From NCBI GenBank assembly GCA_000827325.1, contig KN832873.1, forward strand, positions 1,564,245-1,628,244: DNA of 64,000 bases. The letters are read 5' to 3'. Positions 39,259 through 50,366 of the stretch are shown one piece after another. Position numbers and translations under genes: made by a program. Below the pieces are notes generated by a model. That model had not been told where the DNA came from and did not search any database. It worked only from the letters and a program-made list of their open reading frames with translations. Within the stretch, counting starts at the first letter, position 1. The number at the start of each line of letters is the position of its first letter. The stretch comes from Oidiodendron maius Zn (lineage: Eukaryota; Ascomycota; Leotiomycetes; Myxotrichaceae).

Positions 39259-40168
39259 ATGGCAGCTCTTCGCACCACCTCCAGACTGTTCGCGGCCTCG
39301 CGGCCTGTCTTCCGTACCCAGGTGCGGACGATGGCGACAGTGAATGCTGCACAGGACCCAGCAGCCGGACCGGACGCCAAGACCAAGACCTTTCACATCT
39401 ACCGTTGGAACCCTGACCAGCCTTCCACGAAGCCACACATGCAGACTTATACGTTGGATCTAAATAAGACTGGGCCGATGATGCTGGATGCCCTGATCCG
39501 CATCAAGAATGAGATCGACCCGACCCTGACATTCAGACGGAGTTGCAGAGAGGGAATCTGCGGCAGTTGTGCTATGAACATCGACGGCGTCAACACATTA
39601 GCATGCTTGTGTATGTTTACCTCCACAGCCGTCACGTCACCAGCCACGACTCTCGTCTTGCTCAGGCGATTGTATTGATGCTAATGGAAACACAGGCCGA
39701 ATCCCGACAGACACCAAGCAAGAATCCAAGATCTACCCTCTCCCCCACACCTACATCGTCAAGGATGTTGTGCCCGACCTCACCCACTTCTACCAACAAT
39801 ACAAATCTATCAAGCCGTACTTGCAACACTCAACTCCCGCACCCAACGGCAAGGAATACCTGCAGTCGAAAGAGGACCGACGGAAGCTGGATGGCTTGTA
39901 TGAGTGCATCCTGTGCGCGTGCTGCTCGACCTCGTGCCCCAGCTACTGGTGGAACAGCGAGGAGTACCTCGGCCCGGCCATCCTCCTTCAGAGCTACCGA
40001 TGGCTCGCCGACTCGCGAGATGAGAAGAAGGAGGAGCGCAAGCACGCGCTGGACAACAGCATGAGCATGTACCGGTGCCACACGATTTTGAACTGCTCGA
40101 GAACATGTCCCAAGGGCCTGAATCCTGGGCTGGCGATCGCGGAGATCAAGAAGGAGATGGCTTTCTAA
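39259..40168 (+). CDS. SDH2: Succinate dehydrogenase iron-sulfur subunit
   Basis: Iron-sulfur subunit of respiratory complex II, carrying electrons from FAD to ubiquinone at the mitochondrial inner membrane. 274 aa, exons 39259-39610 and 39696-40168. An 85-bp intron (GTATGT...CACAG) joins NTLACL-CRIPTDT. The N-terminus has a mitochondrial presequence (basic, with R and [17 protein letters not shown]). The 2Fe-2S cluster Cys are in CREGICGSC...LACLC. The 4Fe-4S and 3Fe-4S ligands are in [16 protein letters not shown] and [15 protein letters not shown]. The positions where substitutions confer resistance to SDHI fungicides (B. cinerea SdhB P225, N230, H272) correspond here to P199, N204 and H246, a constant offset of 26, and all carry the wild-type residue. 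It follows TERT in the same direction. Confidence 0.97.
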
Positions 40169-40601
40169 GTGTAAACTGTGGGCTACGAGGGGCATTTGGA
40201 TGGGAGCATGAGAATGTTGGGTTCAGGGGGATAAATGGGGGCCGCACTTGCTGATGTCTAGTGATAGTGACAGGCCTCTGCTGAGGCCTGAAGTGTAGAT
40301 ATATATTTTCGCTGCATCGAATTTCTTTATGTCTCAACAATCTTAACGTCACGTAAAGCGAAATACCATTCATACTGTTTAGGTAATGGGCCCGTAGGCA
40401 CAAGGACTCAGAAAGCTCAGCATAGTCAAAGTAGAACAGCACAGAGAAGATACATATGACTATCTTCAATCACGGGCCACGGCACGGCAAGAATATACCC
40501 AACGCCGGAGGTATGGTGTATGTAAACCTCTGATACGCCGGACTCCAAACCCCATACCCAAATCTTAATTCTTTATGTCTCTTTCATCCAAAGCTTTATT
40601 C
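40169..40601. other. Convergent intergenic region, SDH2 / BEM46
   Basis: Holds both 3' UTRs. No supported gene was found. Confidence 0.6.
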
Positions 40602-41917
40602 TTATAACTTCTCCTTCCCAGTCCTCGAATCTAAGTTGCCCACGAAGTCCGCAATCGACTCGAAGTAGCCGGCCTCTATAACGCTGGAATTGTGGTCACC
40701 GCCTGGTAGGGGTTTCCATATCTTAGTGGGCGTTTTAGCGATGTCATAAAGTTGGCGCATGTGTCTTGGTCTGGAGGTAGACTTATCAGCACCTTATATT
40801 AATGGAATTGAGACTATGAAAAGAGGATGGTTTCGGCAGGTGTCAGATATGTTTCTAAAGTAGTAATAATCAGGCCCCATAAGGGACTCAGATTTTGTGG
40901 ATGGAAAATTGAAATCATCATTCGTGATGGCGTCAAATGGGTACAGTATGCTGCTTTATACTTACGGGATAAGTTCGTCCTTAAGCCCGGAGAGGAACAA
41001 TATGGGTATTTTGGTGATTTTTGGAATGATAGACTCTGAAGGCCAGATTTGATGGCAGAGCAGAGTAAGATATCTAGCAGGCGGAATGATTCTTTCGCGG
41101 TCAGCCTGTCGCTCTGCTGGTGTGGGCGGGAGGAACTTACGACGGGATCAGCTTTCTCATACTCAAAAATGTATTTTCCAGCACCAGGCCGATCAATTTA
41201 GCATCATCCTGATTCTTGGCTGCCAACTGTACTGCCACAGCTCCTCCAAGGCTCTGTCCATATATGACAATGTCATGATCTCGAGTCTCAGCCCTCTTGC
41301 GCAGATAATCATACGCCGTCTGCGCATCGATCATCAAACCCGTCTCATCTGGGCTTCCAGTACTCAACCCATACCCTCTGTATTCTAACATAAACACATT
41401 GCAACCTATACTCTGGACAAGCATTTTTGCTATAGGCACACGGTGGCCTATATTTCCTGCATTGCCATGAAACATCAATATAGTGAGATTGCCTTTAATG
41501 CTGTGCTTAGGGCCGCGAATATAGAAAGCAGAGAGCTTTTCATTATCCGGCGTCGGGATCATCAAGTCCTCGAAATCTGTAAGGCCATACTGAGAGGGCC
41601 GCGCCAGTTGTGTGCGGGCGTCCGCCGGGAGGTGGGAGGGGTAGATGAGAGCTCTGACGCGCCATTAGTTCTTGCGCGCGGATGCGAGCATCCAACTGGA
41701 AACATACTTCTGCTTGACATAGAGTGCCGAGCTCAAGAGAGCGGCGATGCCCTGTCCCATGATAAGTACAACTTCATTTGGTACCTGGCCATGTGATGGG
41801 AGGGAAGAAAGTAAGTACCGAAGTGATGAGGACCGGCAGACGCATGTAGCTCGAAAAGGAGTTGAACAGAGTCGTCATCTGCTCTAAGTAGGTACTGGAG
41901 GAGTCCTGGGACGACAT
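40602..41917 (-). CDS. BEM46 family alpha/beta hydrolase
   Basis: Membrane-anchored serine hydrolase of the Bem46/ABHD13 family, 316 aa. Five exons: 41819-41917, 41708-41751, 41141-41653, 40966-41091 and 40602-40770. Exon 2 is only 44 bp, and intron 4 (195 bp) is the longest. A single N-terminal transmembrane segment is seen (MRLPVLITSGIAALLSSALY, about 25-44). The fold motifs are LMFHGNAGNIGHR (oxyanion region), IYGQSLGGAVAV (nucleophile Ser), FLSGLKDELIPP (acid residue) and PGGDHNSSVIE (His). The join IPS-IIPPARYLTLLCHQIWPSE relies on a GAAAG acceptor preceded by a GCTGAC branch point. In Neurospora, BEM46 affects ascospore germination and is linked to eisosomes; the substrate is unknown. 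It diverges from the NF-X1 gene. Confidence 0.92.
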
Positions 41918-42913
41918 GGCGGGCAGGGCTTGAGGTAGAGATGTTGCTTTTGTTTCGGTTGGCCGTTTGCCTGGTATGGGGCCGTGTCTTTTCGCCCTGC
42001 GTCTTGTACTATATTGATTGGTGCGACAACGCCGGTCTCAAGTTCGCATGTTGGTCTTAAAGCTCCAGATGGGAAAGTTTAGGTATTGCTTGACCTTCCT
42101 GTTGCCTCTTAGGAGAGATACTAGAATCATTGCGCACACAGGTCGGGACGAATTCCGAGTCTTTTACATGTGCTGCTCGTTCGAGTTCGTCTCCTTCAGC
42201 GGGAAATCATCGGCACAGCTGGTGCAGGGTTAGCCAGCTTATATAATCCAGCCAACCTCTTCCGGTCGAGACAAAAGTCACGTGCAATATGTTTCCCTGC
42301 ATAAGGCTGGAGAGAGCACGGAGGGCTACGATCTCAGCCTTGTCAGGCACTTTGATGCTCCTTTGGTCGCCATCCTATATGGCACGTTGAGTTCGGCGGA
42401 CCGGGTGCTGGCTCTCTGACGTCACCAAAGTCTCGGATATTGATGGTGTATGCGGAAACTATTATTGTTGCATATATTCCCATTTCAAATCCCTCCTTTT
42501 TCATTTCAGTTTTGCATCGTGAGTCAGTACAGCGGTGACTGTTCGCGGAGGCAGTGCTGCTTTTCCGATGACTTGGAATCTTCCTAATGCAGTCTAGATC
42601 TTGCTGACTACGCACATGGAATATCCTCGCCTCCGTGTAGAAATACCCTCAGCCTCGTCCTCCTCCCCATCCAGAACACCATACCGTTCGACCACTTGTC
42701 CGTTGCGAGAGACGAACCTCTTTCCCCTATTTGAAGACGCCGTATTTCGTGAGGCGCATACTTCTCGTTCAATCGTGTTACTTTAGACGAATTGTCATCA
42801 GTCTCTACATTTAACGGCGCCCTTCCCCACCAACGGCGCGCCGCTGTCATACACTCTACCAAATCTCGAAGATCAGCCGGCTTCTCTACCTGCAATACTC
42901 ACACCACATAATT
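41918..42913. other. Divergent intergenic region, BEM46 / NF-X1 gene
   Basis: 1.0 kb holding both promoters. The small ORFs present lack recognisable features. Confidence 0.55.
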
Positions 42914-45900
42914 ATGAGCACCGATATAGTACCGCGGCCAGATTCGAGCCAGGTGCCTCGACATCGACGTGGACCTCGCCGAAGAGGAGGCCATCGACCT
43001 TCGGCTCCGGCCCTTGCTCCGGAAGCTATGCTGCCCACCCCAGCTGCCGTAGAGCCCACATCAACCCCCAGCCCTGCTGTGGCTGCTTCCACAAATGCAA
43101 ATAGGGGCAGAAATGCTCGACGAGGTGGTTTTGGCCGAGGAGGCAGAAGGGGAGGTGCTCATATACAACCCATGGTAAACGGGCAGAGAGTTTTTGGCGG
43201 GCAACTTACATCGACCGTACCACCATCAAGAGAAGGCTCTTTGGCAGGAGATGCACCAGAATTTGTTCCTGGCCAACCGATCGCACAGCGAGCCCAACTG
43301 CCACGCGTACGTCAAGAGAGACGTATGTCCAAATCTCAGGCCTCTGACATTGCCACAAGAATACATGAAGATATTGCGAATAAACAGTACGAATGCGCTA
43401 TCTGTACTAATGAAGTACTTCCTAATTCCAGGGTATGGAACTGCAAGACTTGTTGGACAGTTCTACATCTTACCTGCGTGAAGAAGTGGTCCAAGAATGA
43501 GGTATCTACACATCAACAACGAGCCGTCGAGAACGAGGAGCTGCCTCCACCGAGGCAATGGAGGTGTCCAGGCTGCAACCTGCCCAAGGAAGAGCTGCCG
43601 AATAATTATACGTGTTGGTGCGAGAAGGAAATTGATCCTCATTCTCTTCCAGGATTGCCTCCTCATTCATGTGGCCAGACTTGCTCGAAGAAACGGGCTG
43701 GGAAATGCCCACACCCGTGTGATCTTATATGTCATGCCGGTCCCTGCCCTCCTTGTCGTCACATGGGACCTTCTATTTCTTGCTTTTGTGGTAAGGAGGC
43801 TACGGCGAGGCCATGTCTCGATACCAATTACGATAGCGGGTGGAGCTGTGGTCAGGTGTGTGGAGATATCCTTCCCTGCGGGCAGCATACTTGCGAACGT
43901 GGCTGCCACCAAGGATTGTGTGGGAGTTGTGAGGTCATGATTGAGTCGCGCTGCTTTTGTGGCAGAGTGCAGAAGGGCCTACCTTGTTCGGAGCGTGGTG
44001 ATGAGCGGCGAAGTCAGATAAAATGTGATATTTGGGTCGGCTCATTCAACTGTGGCGCCATTTGTCTGCGGTCATTTGATTGCGGAAAAGATGATCACCG
44101 CTGCCAGAATACTTGCCATGCTCAAGATGAAGAGCTCTCTCATTGTCCCCTTTCACCAGATGTCGTCTCACACTGTCCGTGTGGGAAAACACCACTCTCC
44201 GTTCTTCTATCCGAACCGCGCAAAGATTGCTCGGCGCCTATTCCTCACTGCCAAGAAAAGTGCGAGAAGAAACTCTCGTGTGGCCATATTTGCCCAGACC
44301 TTTGCCACGAAGGCGAATGTTCCCGATGCCTTCAAATCATTCAAACTGCATGTCGATGCGGACGGACTACTACAGACTCTATCTGTTATGAAGGGTCCAT
44401 CGAGGCCCCTTGCTGCAACCGGATCTGTCGTTCACAAATGAATTGTGGCAGACATGAATGCGGGGTGCGATGCTGTCCCGGAGAGAAGAAAGCAAGTGAG
44501 AGACAAGCCGCAAAGCGCAAACATAGACCGTTGAATGCCCCTCCCTTAATAGGCGAAATCGAAGCCGAACATTTCTGCACTAGAGAGTGCGGGAAGCCTC
44601 TTAAGTGCGGAAATCACAACTGCGCTGATCTCTGTCACAAAGGGCCTTGCAGGAGCTGCCTCGAAGCGATCTTTCATGAAGTCAGCTGTGCCTGTGGTCG
44701 AACCCGCCTGGACCCTCCACAGCCGTGCGGAACTAGGCCTCCGAAATGTAATTATAAATGCAGCCGTCTGCAAAATTGTGGACACCCTCCCGTTGATCAC
44801 ACTTGTCACGAAGAGAGCGAGTCTTGCCCTTTGTGCCCGTTCCTAGTCGAGAAAGAGTGCATATGCGGCAAGCGAACGCTAAAGAATCAGCGCTGCTCAT
44901 TCACCGAAGTACGATGCGGCCTCCCCTGCGGGAAGAAACTGAAATGCGGTATACATTTCTGTCAAAAAGAATGCCACCGTCCCGGCCAGTGCGAGGATGC
45001 TACAAGTCCCTGTATGCAGCCTTGTGGTCGCAAGAAAACAGTCTGTGATCATAGCTGCTCCGACTCTTGCCACGCTCCTTATCCGTGTAAAGAATTAAAT
45101 CCCTGCGAAGCTAAGACTTTTATTACTTGCGAATGTCAAAACCAGAAACAAACAGTCAAGTGCCTCGCATCCAGGACTGGTAAGGGGAACTCGAACAAGG
45201 CATTGGATTGCAATGATGAATGTCTCAAGCTTCAGCGCAACGCAAGGCTTGCCGCTGCTCTGGACATTGACCCGGCCACGCACATGGATGATCATATTCC
45301 ATATTCTACCCAGACGCTGGATATGTTTCGTGAAAACACGAAGTTCTGCCAGCAATACGAACGCGAATTTCGCATCTTTGCTGCCGATGAGAAGGAGAAG
45401 AGGCTCAGATTCAAGCCGATGAAACCTGAGCAACGAGCTTTTCTACACTCCATAGCAGAAGATTTTGGCCTAGATTCGGAGAGCCAAGATGCAGAACCCA
45501 ATCGCCATGTGTGTGTCTTTAAAACGCCAAAATTCGTCTCGGCACCGATGAAGACACTTGCTCAGTGTGTGAGGATCAAGCCGGCTGAATCAACTCCTGC
45601 TCCTAGCAGCAGTAAGGGCTTAGTTCGATTGGCAGAGCCTTACAATGCCTTCCTCCTCAGCAATCCAAAGTTTGGTCTCACCATCGACGAGTTAAACTCT
45701 GCCCTTTTATCTGATTTTGCCTCTGCAGGATTGGAATTCGAGGTCTCTTTTCTACCATCTGGAGACGTGGTTGTCAAGGCCCTGCCGTCCGGATCTTGGT
45801 TCCAAAAAATAGAGGCCACTCTTTTGTCTTTAAAAACGGCAGTGAACAAGAAAGTCACATCGTTATCTGACCCTCTTGCATCGGCCGCGATGCTTTGCGT

Positions 45901-46132
45901 CTTGGACTCCAGTCTGAACGTCGTGAAAAGAGAAGACGACAGCGTTGGTGGGGGATGGAGCCAAGTCGCAAAGGGTGCTTCGATCTCGAGAGCTCCTGCT
46001 AGAGATACCGTGGGATATAAAAGTAGTTTTACAGTCTTGGGCAAAAGTGCACTGAGCAAGAAGAAGAAAGAGGTCACTGAAGAAGCGCCTGAGGATTGGG
46101 AAAGGGAAGTGGAGGGCTGGGATGCCGGTTGA
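42914..46132 (+). CDS. NF-X1 type zinc-finger protein with R3H domain (Fap1-like)
   Basis: Nuclear factor homologous to human NFX1 and yeast Fap1 (bound by FKBP12 in yeast). Single exon, 1072 aa; ATG at 42914. The N-terminus is basic with RGG-like runs (GRNARRGGFGRGGRRGG, about 55-75). An atypical RING/PHD (about 155-220) begins CAICTNEVLPNSRVWNC and ends CPGC. A long series of NF-X1 fingers (C-x-H-x-C-x-H-C type, about 255-750) follows, with repeated units such as CGHICPDLCHEGEC, CGNHNCADLCHKGPC and CGIHFCQKECHRPGQC. An R3H region follows (about 810-870, EREFRIFAADEKEKRL and LHSIAEDFGL). The last 200 residues are variable. RING-type E3 ligase activity and DNA/RNA binding are family properties, not shown here. 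Confidence 0.95.
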   Translation: MSTDIVPRPDSSQVPRHRRGPRRRGGHRPSAPALAPEAMLPTPAAVEPTSTPSPAVAASTNANRGRNARRGGFGRGGRRGGAHIQPMVNGQRVFGGQLTSTVPPSREGSLAGDAPEFVPGQPIAQRAQLPRVRQERRMSKSQASDIATRIHEDIANKQYECAICTNEVLPNSRVWNCKTCWTVLHLTCVKKWSKNEVSTHQQRAVENEELPPPRQWRCPGCNLPKEELPNNYTCWCEKEIDPHSLPGLPPHSCGQTCSKKRAGKCPHPCDLICHAGPCPPCRHMGPSISCFCGKEATARPCLDTNYDSGWSCGQVCGDILPCGQHTCERGCHQGLCGSCEVMIESRCFCGRVQKGLPCSERGDERRSQIKCDIWVGSFNCGAICLRSFDCGKDDHRCQNTCHAQDEELSHCPLSPDVVSHCPCGKTPLSVLLSEPRKDCSAPIPHCQEKCEKKLSCGHICPDLCHEGECSRCLQIIQTACRCGRTTTDSICYEGSIEAPCCNRICRSQMNCGRHECGVRCCPGEKKASERQAAKRKHRPLNAPPLIGEIEAEHFCTRECGKPLKCGNHNCADLCHKGPCRSCLEAIFHEVSCACGRTRLDPPQPCGTRPPKCNYKCSRLQNCGHPPVDHTCHEESESCPLCPFLVEKECICGKRTLKNQRCSFTEVRCGLPCGKKLKCGIHFCQKECHRPGQCEDATSPCMQPCGRKKTVCDHSCSDSCHAPYPCKELNPCEAKTFITCECQNQKQTVKCLASRTGKGNSNKALDCNDECLKLQRNARLAAALDIDPATHMDDHIPYSTQTLDMFRENTKFCQQYEREFRIFAADEKEKRLRFKPMKPEQRAFLHSIAEDFGLDSESQDAEPNRHVCVFKTPKFVSAPMKTLAQCVRIKPAESTPAPSSSKGLVRLAEPYNAFLLSNPKFGLTIDELNSALLSDFASAGLEFEVSFLPSGDVVVKALPSGSWFQKIEATLLSLKTAVNKKVTSLSDPLASAAMLCVLDSSLNVVKREDDSVGGGWSQVAKGASISRAPARDTVGYKSSFTVLGKSALSKKKKEVTEEAPEDWEREVEGWDAG

Positions 46133-46507
46133 GCAGCCCTACTTTCCACAAGAGATGGCAAATACGCTTCGCCCTAAAGAGTATATTATAGATGTACCAG
46201 AAGATATATTCCGAAACAAACATGAAAAATTGGCATATCTTCGTAACAGAGGTGATATTATTTTCCACGTGACCCCATCCCCTAACCCAATTGCGGAGGG
46301 GCTGACCAGCAGCCTTGTGTGGCTTGCGTCTTGTAGGCCAGATAATAATCTTCAAAACCTCCAGGCTAGATATCGAGTATATCCAACTTTCCTGCCCACG
46401 CGATTACCCTCTCGCTCAAATTCTCGTCCTTACGCCGACTCCTGTCACTCTTTCTCTTATCTCAGCTCGATGCGGCGTCATAGACACGCCCCTGATTTGC
46501 GATAACA
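46133..46507. other. Intergenic spacer, NF-X1 gene / ERD1
   Basis: Tandem spacer with no supported gene. It contains CACGTG near 46267. Confidence 0.55.
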
Positions 46508-47882
46508 ATGGACGGCGATCCAGCCGTGGAGCCTGAACTCGACTCCTTTAGTCGAACCCTTCCTTTGCCGTATCGTGTTGCACTGCTTGTTGTTCTTGGT
46601 GCATACATCTTATTCCTTGTGGTGACACGCTATCACATCCAATTCCTGCTATGCTAATGATTCCGTAGGAGTTTGGGCCTGGGGCGCAAATCTTCAATAT
46701 CTTTCTGGGGCCAAAATTGTATGTCTGCACTGCTTCCCCCTTACATCTCCTTCGCTTCCAAAAGAGATATATTAATATACTGCTCAGGACGTCCCACACC
46801 TCATCCACTATCCCCCGCGCCGACAACGTTCCGACCTCCCTCACCACCTCACCACGTACCGACTCGCCCTCTTCCTAACCCTCCCACTCACCATCTCCCT
46901 CCTCCTCTTCTGGGCTCTGTCGCACCGCTCGCCGACACTGGTAATCTACTATGACTTCCTCCCAATCATACTCCTGTCGTTCATTTTCCTGGTCTTTGTG
47001 CTTCCCGTTGGGCGCTTCTGTTACTCCGGCCGGCGCCGCTTCCTCTCGACCCTGAAGCGCGTGAGCATTGGGGGAATAGCACAGTCGCATGAGGGAAAAT
47101 TCGGGGACATCCTGTTAGCAGACGTGTTGACGTCGTATGCGAAAGTCATAGCGGACCTGTTCGTCGCGCTGTGCATGTTCGTGCGGCGCAATGGCAGCGC
47201 CACCGCTCGCCCAGACCGTGGCTGCGGAGGCCAGTATCTGGTGCCCATGATCATCGCTGTACCCTCTCTGATCCGGTTCAGGCAGTGTCTCATAGAGTAT
47301 ATCCGCGTGTCCAACTCTTCTTCGGGAACGGGGTATCAACATTTGGCGAATGCTCTGAAATATTTCAGCGCCTTCCCTGTCATCGTGCTCTCAGCGCTGC
47401 AGCGCAAATTGAGCGTGGACCACACCCAAGTCGGGCTATCAGAGACCGCTGTCTATCGAGCATGGCTGGCGGCGGTGCTCGTGAACAGCTTCTACAGCTT
47501 CTACTGGGATGTGGCCAAGGATTGGGACCTAGAATTCTTCTCATACATGTCCTCAAACCAGAGGTCACACTCTTCTTCTTACCAATCTAGCCCGACCATC
47601 CTCCGTCCCAAACTGATGTTCCACTCGCGCAGCCTGTACTACAGCGCCATCTTCATCGATTTCCTGCTCCGCTTCACATGGTCCCTCAAACTATCCCCGC
47701 ATCTGGACCACTTCGCAGACTTCGAGAGTGGCATCTTCCTCCTGGAACTTTTAGAGGTTGCGCGCCGCTGGATGTGGATCTTCTTGCGTGCCGAGACCGA
47801 ATGGGTACGCCAGAACCAGGTTAGTGAAGTTATGGATGGTACGCTCTTAGGCGACTATCAAAATAAGGAAGATGATGATTGA
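46508..47882 (+). CDS. ERD1: EXS-domain membrane protein (Erd1-like)
   Basis: Golgi membrane protein of the Erd1/EXS family; in yeast, Erd1 is needed for retention of ER luminal proteins and Golgi glycosyltransferase recycling, with phosphate transport proposed. 411 aa, exons 46508-46598, 46669-46718 and 46788-47882. Both introns are 69-70 bp; intron 1 has a GCTAAT branch point. The N-terminus reads RVALLVVLG-VWAWGANLQYL, the first membrane helix, completed by splicing. Further helices lie around 75-95, 105-125 and 155-175. EXS signatures include PSLIRFRQCL, YHANALKY-like QHLANALKYFSAFPVI, NSFYSFYWDVAKDWDL and EVARRWMWIFLRAETEW. An N-terminal SPX domain is absent, which separates it from Syg1/XPR1 and supports Erd1. 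The C-terminus is acidic (NKEDDD). Confidence 0.9.
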
Positions 47883-48591
47883 GACTCGCGCATCTCTTCT
47901 TTATGCGACTGAATCCGAGACACTGGTTTAGATTAACCTCCCGAATAAAGTTGTGGAAAGAGAGTGACTGTATGAATATCATGAGGCTGTGTATAGTATT
48001 TTAGCGTTTGATACGCTTATTAGATCATATCTACTTCGCGTTCAAAATGTGATATATAATGGAATTATACGATTTTGTACTATTTCGACCTTTTATTTCT
48101 GTCTTCGCACGGCGGAGTTTACAGGGCGTAGAAGATATTCACAAGTACGGATGATGCTACACTAGGTGTGAATCTGCCAAGGTACATCCGCTAATCTAGT
48201 AATATGGTTACGGGGGTACACATACGTGCCTATCAAGATACTATGCACTGATGCTTTGTTTTGGTTCTATCTAATCTAACCTCGATCAGTAATGCGTATC
48301 CCTCGAGGCAGTCAGATTAAAATATCCATTCAATCATTATAACACCCTGCAGTCAACTAACTCCTTTAATGATAATCCGTAAACCTCCCACCCCAAGGGT
48401 AGGCTGTGAAACAGTAGCCTCTCCCGTGCTATAGCGATGCAAAATCCGCCCACCAGCAATTCCTAATATGCCTAAGTCTTAACACACATTGATATGAATA
48501 CTGGCATATGCTGAGTCGGCATCATGATACCCGCCCCCGCCTTCTAACGACAAATACATCTGTCTTTCCGAGCAAATGCACCAAACTTTGA
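47883..48591. other. Convergent intergenic region, ERD1 / velB
   Basis: AT-rich, no ORF of note. It holds both 3' UTRs. Confidence 0.6.
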
Positions 48592-50366
48592 TTAATCCTC
48601 TTCGAATTCCTCCCTGTCCTTGCCACCCTTCCCACCAGGCCCATCCTTGCGAATCGGAATCTTAATGCCTTGGGTTGCAAAGCACTTGCTCAAGTCTGTA
48701 CTCTCCACCACGCCAGGGAATCTCTTTGCGGAATATACAATGAAGGAATCTGAGAAGCAGGAGGCGAGAACATGGGCCCTTCCGGTGTTAATCAGACCAG
48801 ATGGGATATACATAGAATTCGGGTCAGCCGTTGGCGTGCTAGGCGCGCTGGGAGCACCGACGTTCACAAAAGAGAAGCGGAGGCTGCAAAATTGTTAGCG
48901 GCATGGCTAGAGAAGGATAGGAGGGTAAGCAATACCGAAAAGTTCCTTCAGTTCTGACAGAGAGATCTTGTAAGACAAACCAGATCCCAATTCTATCATT
49001 AGGGTCTGTCAGCCTGAAAGCGGATGCTGCCAAGCTACCAATCAGATTTCTAGTGAACATGCCCCCAGGATGTGATTGGGACATCTGCATTCGCTGGGGT
49101 TCTTGGTCACTAGCTTGGTAGGGTATATTGTCGTAAGGATTGAGCCCAGACGGTGTGCCCATCAGGGGCTGAGGGACCAGCCCATAGTCCATTCCTGGCT
49201 GCACCCCTGGGACTTGAGTATGAATCCCGGCACCTGTAGTGTAGTAGATAGGGACTCCGGCTGGGTAGCTATTTTGAGGAAATCCGGCCGTATTCATCAT
49301 TTGGGTTTGGGAGAACCCTTGCTGGTACGGAACCTCGCCATATGATGGCTGAGATGGGGATTGCGAGTAGGTATTAGCCGGCGGAGGCCCTGGGTAAGGG
49401 CTATATGATGCCTGCGCCTGCGTCTGAAACGGAGAGCCTTGGTTAGTGCTCGGATCGAATTTAAATGGCGGAGCAGAAGGATCACTCCTCAGCGCATTGG
49501 TATTATTGGTGTATGCTGCAGCGGTCTGGGCAACGTCGGTGTATGCAGCCATAGATGTTGATGAGATTGATGGGGATGCTTGTGAGTTCCGGATGAGATT
49601 TACTTCCTGGGTCCCGGCCTCGTTCCAGAGATCTACATTGAGCACGAACATTCCATGGTCGATCTCACTAGGCGAAGTTAGGAGAGAGAGTCGACAGGGT
49701 GCAGACTCAGACGTACTTGCAATCAACTTCTTTTCCAGAGACGACATCCGTAATAATTAAATGCACGCAGGGCGGCGGGGTAATGGGGCGTCGATCCTAT
49801 ACCGCGTTAGAAAAAGTGAGTGCAAGAAAATGTAAAGGGAAGATCCGATTATCAGGCGATAGAGGGATTCAGAGCTCCAAGGTGCAATTGCCAATATCAA
49901 GAGGCCAATGGCTCTAAATCTCAAAGGGTCCCTCCGTAAGCACCTGAGACATGTGCACCAAAATCATCGACCTCAGCTAGGAACTGCCATATGTACCTTG
50001 TCACCAAAACCACACATCCGAGCGCGTTGTGGTTGCTGCACCACCTTTAGCCTTGCCATATGGTTAGCCGCGAGCTCGCACCGCACACGACGACCAGACT
50101 TACTCGTATTTCCTGCCATTCTCCACGAATGAGTGAGGCTGGAGATCCGCCACGGCGGTCTGCTGGGCTCCGGCGGTCACTGGCGCCAGCGGAGCCAAAC
50201 CATCTGACATGGGCATCTGGTCTATGATAGCGCCTCTCGCGGCAGGGTGCGGAGCGTAGCTATCGACGTAGAACGGCTGCATCGGAAGGGGGGCATAGTT
50301 TGGGTCGCCGTTGTGCGGTATGGAGGTATGGTACGGGTCGAGAGGAGAGGAGGCGGTATTCATCAT
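48592..50366 (-). CDS. velB: Velvet family regulator VelB
   Basis: Component of the VelB-VeA-LaeA and VelB-VosA complexes that couple development and secondary metabolism in filamentous fungi. 473 aa, five exons: 50104-50366, 49997-50051, 49717-49796, 48936-49667 and 48592-48883. The velvet domain is reassembled by splicing: FVENGRKYE-LKVVQQPQRARMCGFGDK, then DRRPITPPPCVHLII, then EIDHGMFVLNVDLW and EVNLIRNS, and finally FVLQDLSVRTEGTFR-LRFSFVN, SKCFATQGIKIPIRKDG. A disordered insertion rich in P, Q, S and Y (about 165-350, encoded in exon 4) separates the two halves; such an insertion is a known hallmark of VelB. The double ATG at 50361-50366 leaves the start ambiguous by one residue. The C-terminus is acidic. 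Confidence 0.95.
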
